Assembly: GCA_023415275.1 (NCBI GenBank)
Contig: JAEZLJ010000057.1
Span: forward strand, 1 to 44,537
Reading direction: 5' to 3'
DNA length: 44,537 nt
DNA from: Bacteroidota bacterium
GTDB lineage: Bacteria > Bacteroidota > Bacteroidia > Chitinophagales > Chitinophagaceae
Position 1 is the first letter of the stretch. Each line of letters starts with the position of its first letter. Shown here one piece after another: positions 39,329 through 44,537 of the stretch. A program made the translations under genes and the position numbers. Below the pieces are notes generated by a model. That model was not told the DNA's origin. It ran no database searches and saw nothing but the letters and a program-made list of their open reading frames with translations.

Positions 39329-41505
39329 AAAAGATCATCAATATAAACTTGTCAGGCAGGGTGATTCCCATTGAGGATTCTGCGTATGAAAGTTTGCAAC
39401 GTTATATAGAAAGTTTGCGCCGCTACTTCGCTAATGAAGAAGGACGCGATGAAATCATCAATGATATTGAAAGCCGCATAGCGGAATTAATGAATGATAA
39501 GATCCGCAAAGGGGCTTCAGCTATCACAGATAGTGATATACAGGAGATCATTACCTCTATGGGCCGCATTGAGGATTTTGAAGAGGTAGATGCCGCTACC
39601 GGTGCCACGGGTGCTACAGGTGCGTCACAATCCACGTCTGGCGCCAGCTATGCACAGGAACATGTGAAAAGACCTAAAAGCCGATTGTACCGCGATGCCA
39701 GTGATAAATTATTAGGTGGCGTTTGTTCAGGTATAGCCAACTATATGAATGTGGATCCGGCAGTGGTTCGTTTATTGTTCGCCATCATCACATTCGGAGG
39801 CTTTGGCTTTGGTATCCTTATATATATTTTATTGTGGATCATCCTGCCTGTGCGCGACCTGGATGCTTATGTAGGTAAGCGTTTATTTCGCAACCCCGAT
39901 GATAAAGTGATCTCTGGTGTGGCTGGTGGTTTGGCCGCTTATTTTGATAAGCCAACCTGGGCTATCAGGATGATCTTTGCAGCCCCATTGTTGCTGAACA
40001 TTGTCTTTGGTGTAATCAATTCCATATTCTTTTATCACCACCGCGATATATTTCCTAACCTGTTCATAGGCTCCTTTACCGGCACATTCTGCCTGGCCTA
40101 TATTATACTCTGGATCGTATTGCCTGAAGCCAACAGCCCGTTTGAAAAAATGGAAATGAGAGGAGAAAAGGTAGATGTGAACAGGATACGCCAGAATGTA
40201 AAGGAAGGCATGAGCGATTTTAAAAGCCGTATGGAAAGCTGGGGCGAAGAAGTAAAGACCTCAGCTCAACAGCTTAGCGCAAGAGCCACTGAGTTCGCCA
40301 ATACCAGGGGACGCACATTCGCTGGTGAAGTAGCTGATACGGCCAGGCCTGTGGCACGTGGAGCTGGGCACATCATAGGTGTGTTGTTCAAAGCCTTCTT
40401 CATATTTATTGCCGGATGCATCACCCTGGGATTGTTTGTAGGATTGATGGTCATCATATTTGGTGGCGTAGCTTTCTGGCCTATCAATAATTTTCTCTGG
40501 ACCTCCAACATTCAGAAAGCCCTGGCGTGGGGAACCCTGTTGTTCTTCATTGGCGTTCCCATTGTAGGCTTTATGACATGGCTGGTACGCAGGGTGGTAA
40601 GAGTAAGGTCGCGCAACAGGTACCTGGGATGGATATTTGGTGGCTTGTGGACGATAGGCTGGATATGTGCCGTATGTTTTGCAGCCAGCATTGCCAAAGA
40701 CCTGAGGGTATATGACAGGACCAATCCGATAGAAGTTCCGGTAACAACAGCCATGAATAAATTAACACTGAAAGTGAACGAGCCCGAAATACGCTACAGT
40801 GGTAATGTATGGTGGATTCAGAATGATAATGCTGGATGGGATATTTCTGAAAACACCATGAAGTATAACAATGTAAAGATCCGTATGGACAAGAGTGAAG
40901 ATTCATTTTTCCATGTGAAGTATTATAAATACAGCGCCGGAAGAAATCTAGCCGATGTGCAGAACAGGGCTGCTCAAACTATGTTCAATATAGATGTGGT
41001 GGATAGTACATTAAATCTTGGCAGTGGATTGACTATTAACAGTGCCAGCAAGTTTCGTGGCCAGGGAGTGATAGTGGAGATACAGGTGCCTGTGGGTAAG
41101 AAGGTGCGCTTTGATGAGTCGCTGGAGAATGCATATAGTGCATGGGTAGTAAGAAGATCGGTACAGTATCGCAACTGGGGTGGTCCACGCTACAGGATCG
41201 ACTGGGACAATGATGAATACCTGAATTGGGAAGTGAACCAGGATTATGTAATGACGAGTGAGGGCAAATTGATGAAGCCCGATGAATTGTTGCAGCAACA
41301 AAAAGAATCAAAAGGATCAAAAAACAACGCCGATAGCCTGAAAAAGAAAATAGAGGAGCGGGAACAGCAAAATGAAAAGGACAGGCAGCGCCTGGAAGAA
41401 ATGCAGAATAGCGATACAGAACAAAACACTACTAAAGCAAAAACTAAAGAAGATAAAGAAACCTTCACCCTTGTTACCATGCCTTTTGTGCCATTGGTGA
41501 TTTGA
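39325..41505 (+). CDS. Multi-domain membrane protein with two PspC domains
   Basis: 726 residues. A cytosolic N-terminal domain (to about 95) carries NLSGRVIPIEDSAYESLQRYIESLRRYF and a helical EGRDEIINDIESRIAELM. A GATGATGA linker follows. PspC domain 1 (about 118-178: LYRDASDKLLGGVCSGIANYM) and PspC domain 2 (about 190-270: RNPDDKVISGVAGGLAAYF) each carry one or more membrane helices. Further membrane helices, a beta-rich outer domain and a charged coiled coil at the C-terminus (LLQQQKESKG... KKKIEEREQQNEKDRQR) complete it. PspC domains sense or protect the inner membrane under stress. The PadR gene just upstream probably controls it. Confidence 0.92.
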   Translation: MKKIININLSGRVIPIEDSAYESLQRYIESLRRYFANEEGRDEIINDIESRIAELMNDKIRKGASAITDSDIQEIITSMGRIEDFEEVDAATGATGATGASQSTSGASYAQEHVKRPKSRLYRDASDKLLGGVCSGIANYMNVDPAVVRLLFAIITFGGFGFGILIYILLWIILPVRDLDAYVGKRLFRNPDDKVISGVAGGLAAYFDKPTWAIRMIFAAPLLLNIVFGVINSIFFYHHRDIFPNLFIGSFTGTFCLAYIILWIVLPEANSPFEKMEMRGEKVDVNRIRQNVKEGMSDFKSRMESWGEEVKTSAQQLSARATEFANTRGRTFAGEVADTARPVARGAGHIIGVLFKAFFIFIAGCITLGLFVGLMVIIFGGVAFWPINNFLWTSNIQKALAWGTLLFFIGVPIVGFMTWLVRRVVRVRSRNRYLGWIFGGLWTIGWICAVCFAASIAKDLRVYDRTNPIEVPVTTAMNKLTLKVNEPEIRYSGNVWWIQNDNAGWDISENTMKYNNVKIRMDKSEDSFFHVKYYKYSAGRNLADVQNRAAQTMFNIDVVDSTLNLGSGLTINSASKFRGQGVIVEIQVPVGKKVRFDESLENAYSAWVVRRSVQYRNWGGPRYRIDWDNDEYLNWEVNQDYVMTSEGKLMKPDELLQQQKESKGSKNNADSLKKKIEEREQQNEKDRQRLEEMQNSDTEQNTTKAKTKEDKETFTLVTMPFVPLVI

Positions 41506-41523
41506 GTGCAACTCGGTTGAAGT

Positions 41524-41578
41524 TATCCGCATAACGCGGATACCTTACGGCTCCCAATTCTTTGGGGGCCTTTTTTTT
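41524..41578 (+). terminator. Double hairpin terminator of the padR-pspC operon
   Basis: TATCCGC/GCGGATA (41524-41530, 41536-41542) is a perfect hairpin. Then GGCTCCC (41549-41555) pairs with GGGGGCC (41564-41570) and is followed by T8. Confidence 0.85.
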
Positions 41579-41700
41579 ATGGCCACTCGTGTAGATTCTT
41601 ATATGAAGCTAACAGTGTTGGTAGGGGGTTGTTTTATTTCATTAACAGTAATTACACAGGTAACTTATTGATTAAATACAGGTAAATAGAGGTTCGGGCT

Positions 41701-41708
41701 TATTTTTG
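41701..41708 (+). promoter_or_regulatory. -7 box of gcvT
   Basis: TATTTTTG is an exact TAnnTTTG match. It overlaps the TTG at 41706, ruling that out as a start; ATG 41727 lies 18 bp downstream. Confidence 0.5.
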
Positions 41709-41726
41709 CAATCCAAAAAACTAAGC

Positions 41727-42812
41727 ATGAAGAATACTCCCTTCACAGACAAACACATCGCCCTGGGCGCTAAAATGGCTCCCTTTGCAGGCTATAATAT
41801 GCCTATCAGCTATACCAGCATTAATGAAGAACACCAGACTGTGCGTAAGAATGCAGGTGTATTTGATGTAAGCCATATGGGTGAGTTTATGCTGAAAGGA
41901 GAAAATGCTTTGGACCTGATACAGCGCGTGACCAGTAATGATGCTTCCAAGTTAACTTCCGGCAAAGCGCAATATAGCTGCCTGCCTAATGAAGAAGGTG
42001 GCATTGTTGATGATCTGTTGATCTATTGCATAGAAGAGAACAAGGTATATATGATCGTGGTGAATGCCAGCAATATTGAAAAAGACTGGAACTGGTTTCA
42101 AAAGCATAATTCAAAAAAAGTGGAGATGCATAACATCTCTGATGACACCTGCTTGCTGGCTGTGCAGGGACCTAATGCCACGAAGATCCTGCAGCCATTG
42201 ACCGATATGGACATCATGAACCTTAAGTACTACACATTTGTAAAGGGTCGTTTTGCAGGCGTGGATAATGTGCTTATAAGTGCTACAGGTTATACTGGAG
42301 CGGGTGGTGTGGAGATATATTTTGAGAATAAGGATGACAATGCGGACAAGATCTGGAATGCCATTTTTGAAACGGGTGGTCCACAGGGATTGAAGCCAAT
42401 AGGACTGGCAGCCCGTGATACGCTGCGCCTGGAAATGGGGTATTGCCTGTATGGAAATGATATTGATGATACTACTTCACCGTTGGAAGCGGGGCTGGGA
42501 TGGATCACTAAATTTTCGAAGGATTTTACAGGCAAGGCATTCCTGGAGCAGCAAAAGCAAGAAGGTATAGAAAGGAGGCTGGTAGGTTTTGAAATGATTG
42601 ATAAAGGCATTCCCCGTCATGGATATGAGATCAAGGATCAAAGCGGTATGCAGATAGGTTATGTCACCTCGGGCACACAGTCCCCAAGCCTGGGCAAAGC
42701 CATAGGCATGGGATATGTGCGCAATATGTTTGCCACCATTGACACTACCATCTTTATTAAGGTCAGGGATAAGCTCTTGCTGGCTAAGGTAGTAAAGGTG
42801 CCTTTCAGTTAA
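41727..42812 (+). CDS. gcvT: Glycine cleavage system T protein (aminomethyltransferase)
   Basis: It transfers the methylene group from lipoyl-bound aminomethyl on GcvH to tetrahydrofolate, releasing ammonia. The 361 residues are the normal size. Visible family segments are KMAPFAGYNMPISY, AGVFDVSHMGEF, DDLLIYCIEENKVYMIVVNASN, TGYTGAGGVEIYFEN and GLAARDTLRLEMGYCLYGND, with the C-terminal barrel (GYVTSGTQSPSLGKAIGMGYV). The ATG at 41727 is chosen over TTG 41706, which lies in the -7 box. No gcvH or gcvP is nearby and no glycine riboswitch was seen in the leader. Confidence 0.96.
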   Translation: MKNTPFTDKHIALGAKMAPFAGYNMPISYTSINEEHQTVRKNAGVFDVSHMGEFMLKGENALDLIQRVTSNDASKLTSGKAQYSCLPNEEGGIVDDLLIYCIEENKVYMIVVNASNIEKDWNWFQKHNSKKVEMHNISDDTCLLAVQGPNATKILQPLTDMDIMNLKYYTFVKGRFAGVDNVLISATGYTGAGGVEIYFENKDDNADKIWNAIFETGGPQGLKPIGLAARDTLRLEMGYCLYGNDIDDTTSPLEAGLGWITKFSKDFTGKAFLEQQKQEGIERRLVGFEMIDKGIPRHGYEIKDQSGMQIGYVTSGTQSPSLGKAIGMGYVRNMFATIDTTIFIKVRDKLLLAKVVKVPFS

Positions 42813-42819
42813 CAGTAAA

Positions 42820-42839
42820 AGGCATAGGCGCATATGCCT
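42820..42839 (+). terminator. Hairpin between gcvT and the SRPBCC gene
   Basis: AGGCATA (42820-42826) and TATGCCT (42833-42839) form a perfect 7-bp stem with loop GGCGCA. No T-run follows. The ATG at 42834 sits in its right arm, favouring the later start at 42867. Confidence 0.45.
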
Positions 42840-42866
42840 GCTATTCTCAATCTGAACAAAATTGTA

Positions 42867-43343
42867 ATGTCCTTTATCCATCTAACAACTTTCATCGCAG
42901 CCCCCCAACAAAGAGTGTTTGACCTGTCCCGGAGTGTGGATGTGCATAAGTATTCCATGACAGGTTACCAGGAGCAGATCGTAAAAGGAACCATGTCGGG
43001 CTTGATGGCATTGAATGATGAAGTGACCTGGAAAGCCAGGCACCTGTTTCGTGAGCGGGTATTGCGGGTAAAGATCACTGAACTCAAGCAGCCTGATTAT
43101 TTTGCTGACGAACAGCTGGAAGGTGATTTCAAGTTCATGAAGCATGAACATTATTTTATGCCTGCAGAGAATGGCACGATAATGATAGACCAGTTCCGGT
43201 ACAAAACAAAAAAGGGCTGGCTTGGCCAATTATTCAGCCAGTTTTATTTAGATAAATACATGACCAGGTTACTGACAGAAAGAAATCACATGATCAAAAA
43301 GCTGGCAGAAAGTAACCAATGGAAACAATTCTTGGAAAAATGA
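42867..43343 (+). CDS. SRPBCC (START-like) family protein
   Basis: 158 residues from the ATG at 42867; the ATG at 42834 would add 11 residues and lies in a hairpin arm. The start FIHLTTFIAAPQQRVFDLSRSVDVH matches the N-terminal strand and helix of the Bet v 1-like SRPBCC fold, the same group that is often annotated as a cell-division or cyclase/dehydrase protein. A large hydrophobic pocket is expected, for a lipid or other apolar ligand. The C-terminus is a long helix (RLLTERNHMIKKLAESNQ). Its last 4 bp overlap comB (ATGA), so the two are co-translated. The ligand is unknown. Confidence 0.83.
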   Translation: MSFIHLTTFIAAPQQRVFDLSRSVDVHKYSMTGYQEQIVKGTMSGLMALNDEVTWKARHLFRERVLRVKITELKQPDYFADEQLEGDFKFMKHEHYFMPAENGTIMIDQFRYKTKKGWLGQLFSQFYLDKYMTRLLTERNHMIKKLAESNQWKQFLEK

Positions 43344-44068
43344 AGAAACCATCTTTATATACTGTCCTCTCCCCTGCCTTATTGCATTTGTATGATGTAA
43401 GCAATACCGTAGTAGTGGTTATCGATGTACTAAGGGCTACATCAACTATAGCCACTGCTTTGTACAATGGCGCCAAAGAGATCATACCGGTGGACAGTGT
43501 AGAGCGTTGCATCCAATTAGGCAAAGAACTGGCCTGCATCACCGCAGGCGAAAGAGACGGGCAAATAGCACCCGGCCTTCAATACGGCAACTCTTCCTTT
43601 GAATATCCAAAAGAGTTCATCTCCGGAAAGACATTGGTGCTGACCACAACAAACGGCACCAAATTATTGCACATGGCGCTGGCAAAAGGGGCTACAGAGA
43701 TCATTACCGGCTCCTTCCTGAATTTATCAGCTGTCTGTGATCACTTGAAGCAACTCAATAAAAACGTGATATTGGGATGTGCGGCCTGGAAGGACAGGGT
43801 AAATATGGAAGACAGTTTATTTGCAGGCGCCGTAGTGTCGCAGGTAAAAGAGCATTTCAGCATTAACTGCGATGCCTCGCACATGGCAGAGAACCTGTAT
43901 CATTTGGCTAAATCTGACCTGTATGAATTTATGAAGGCCAATGATGCTTCACATTACCATAGGTTAACCAATTTTGGATTGGAAAGAGATATCCGCCATT
44001 GTCTTACCCCCGACCTGGCTAATGTGCTGCCTGAATATGTAAATGGCAAGCTGGTAATTCAGAAATAA
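43340..44068 (+). CDS. comB: 2-phosphosulfolactate phosphatase (ComB family)
   Basis: ComB removes phosphate from 2-phosphosulfolactate, a step of coenzyme M and sulfolactate synthesis. The 242 residues from ATG 43340 keep family segments VVVVIDVLRATSTIATALYNGA, AGERDGQ, YGNSSFEYP, TTTNGTKLL and GCAAWKDRVNMEDSLFAGA. An ATG at 43319 would add 7 residues, but 43340 gives the ATGA overlap with the preceding gene. No other sulfolactate gene is in the window, and many bacteria carry this gene without making coenzyme M. The physiological role here is therefore uncertain. Confidence 0.93.
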   Translation: MKKPSLYTVLSPALLHLYDVSNTVVVVIDVLRATSTIATALYNGAKEIIPVDSVERCIQLGKELACITAGERDGQIAPGLQYGNSSFEYPKEFISGKTLVLTTTNGTKLLHMALAKGATEIITGSFLNLSAVCDHLKQLNKNVILGCAAWKDRVNMEDSLFAGAVVSQVKEHFSINCDASHMAENLYHLAKSDLYEFMKANDASHYHRLTNFGLERDIRHCLTPDLANVLPEYVNGKLVIQK

Positions 44069-44216
44069 GGTCCGCATATATTACAATTGGCTGTAAGAAC
44101 CAGGCATCCGTGTTGGCACAAAACCGGCAAGCAAAGAGCTCGTGCCTCTTGCATTAAGACATAAATTTTAACGGATAAATATTCAAATCTTTCAGGTAAT
44201 CTGCTAAGGATTCCGT

Positions 44217-44224
44217 TACTTTTG
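44217..44224 (+). promoter_or_regulatory. -7 box in the 44069-44344 gap
   Basis: TACTTTTG is an exact TAnnTTTG match with a TTTC near the -33 position. A weaker TACTTTGG lies at 44341-44348 with TTTG at 44319. Either could drive the incomplete gene at the right edge. Nothing else was seen in this gap. Confidence 0.45.
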
Positions 44225-44344
44225 CCAATTGGCCTTTTCTGAAGGAAATGGCCGTATAGGGCAGGATGTAAGCGTTTTGTACAGTGCTTTCGACCAACAT
44301 CTTTCCCCTACGTTTTGATTTGAAATCCTAAATCAGAAATTACT

Positions 44345-44537
44345 TTGGCTTTACCACATTTATTAAAATATGTATATACGCATGGAAGCGATGAAGTGAT
44401 CCGCCGCGGAAAGAAGATCCATGCAATTGGCTTTGTGGAACTGGTGGAGAATGATTATTTATTTGGATCGGCAGTGTTCCGTGTAAAAGATGATAATTAC
44501 GCCACTTTTTACAAGGTATATGTATCCAATTATAAAG
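44345..44537 (+). CDS. Start of an incomplete gene (possibly SWIM/SNF2 helicase)
   Basis: The frame is open from 44324 to the end of the window (stop codon at 44321-44323). The protein reads LPHLLKYVYTHGSDEVIRRG, IHAIGFVELVEND and FGSAVFRVKDDNYATFYKVY, continuing past the edge. This resembles, from memory, the N-terminus of SNF2-type helicases with a SWIM zinc finger in Chitinophagaceae, but no zinc or ATPase motif lies inside the window. No in-frame ATG is present. TTG at 44345 or GTG at 44396 are possible starts. The gene is real in all likelihood; the family is a guess. Confidence 0.45.
   Translation, partial: MALPHLLKYVYTHGSDEVIRRGKKIHAIGFVELVENDYLFGSAVFRVKDDNYATFYKVYVSNYK

Noticed and set aside
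41580..41726. Glycine riboswitch upstream of gcvT
   Set aside because: The leader from the -7 box to the ATG is under 20 nt, and no paired aptamer structure is seen further upstream.

Overview
The window looks like ordinary chromosome from a member of the Bacteroidota, most likely the family Chitinophagaceae. Several things point there: many lipoproteins with a Cys lipobox followed by Lys or Asn, a Rho factor with a long disordered insertion, an IPExxxVDY-family protein, a short SSB paralogue, a DUF922-like secreted protein, and repeated use of the Bacteroidota promoter (-33 TTTG, -7 TAnnTTTG). There is no phage, transposase, CRISPR array or rRNA. One tRNA gene (Phe) is present. The genus assignment is inference.

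Layout. 1-7 kb: a short ssb, a beta-helix lipoprotein lying between two exact copies of a 31-bp promoter-like sequence, a zinc-ribbon protein, a secreted unknown, and a large secreted six-hairpin-glycosidase-like gene broken by one in-frame TAG. 6.9-14.3 kb: tRNA-Phe, recQ, kdsD, a mannose-1-phosphate guanylyltransferase, a PolB-like 3'-5' exonuclease overlapping a RidA protein, and a YbdL-type aminotransferase. 14.3-23.7 kb: a lipoprotein, a class A beta-lactamase-like hydrolase converging on feoB, an M28 peptidase, an IPExxxVDY protein, a pterin dehydratase, a double-cupin lipoprotein and an FMN reductase. 23.7-28.3 kb: two tandem PKD lipoproteins, a pentapeptide-repeat protein, two small alpha/beta-barrel proteins, a lipoprotein and a DUF922-like protein whose HExxH site is lost. 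28.3-31.6 kb: a tight operon mnmH - secreted 370-aa protein - selD, which makes selenophosphate and uses it for 2-selenouridine in tRNA. 31.6-36.6 kb: a Thr-rich lipoprotein, rho, asnS and a double universal stress protein. 36.7-44.5 kb: an orphan ExbD, a 2-oxoglutarate/Fe(II) dioxygenase, a PadR - PspC operon with an operator-like palindrome over its -33 box, gcvT, an SRPBCC protein overlapping comB, and the start of an unfinished gene.

The most unusual non-coding signals are two intergenic arrays (about 15997-16082 and 38484-38573). Each has four or five direct copies of an 11-bp unit, then a dyad centre, then inverted copies of the same unit at the same 11-bp spacing. The unit sequences differ between the arrays but share a CCG-centred core, and I know of no named element with this structure. 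A third site at 630-673 has CCGT cores spaced by 10 bp.

Several long ORF starts (feoB, the M28 peptidase, gcvT) sit on or before a -7 box, so the starts given here are moved downstream where the sequence supports it.
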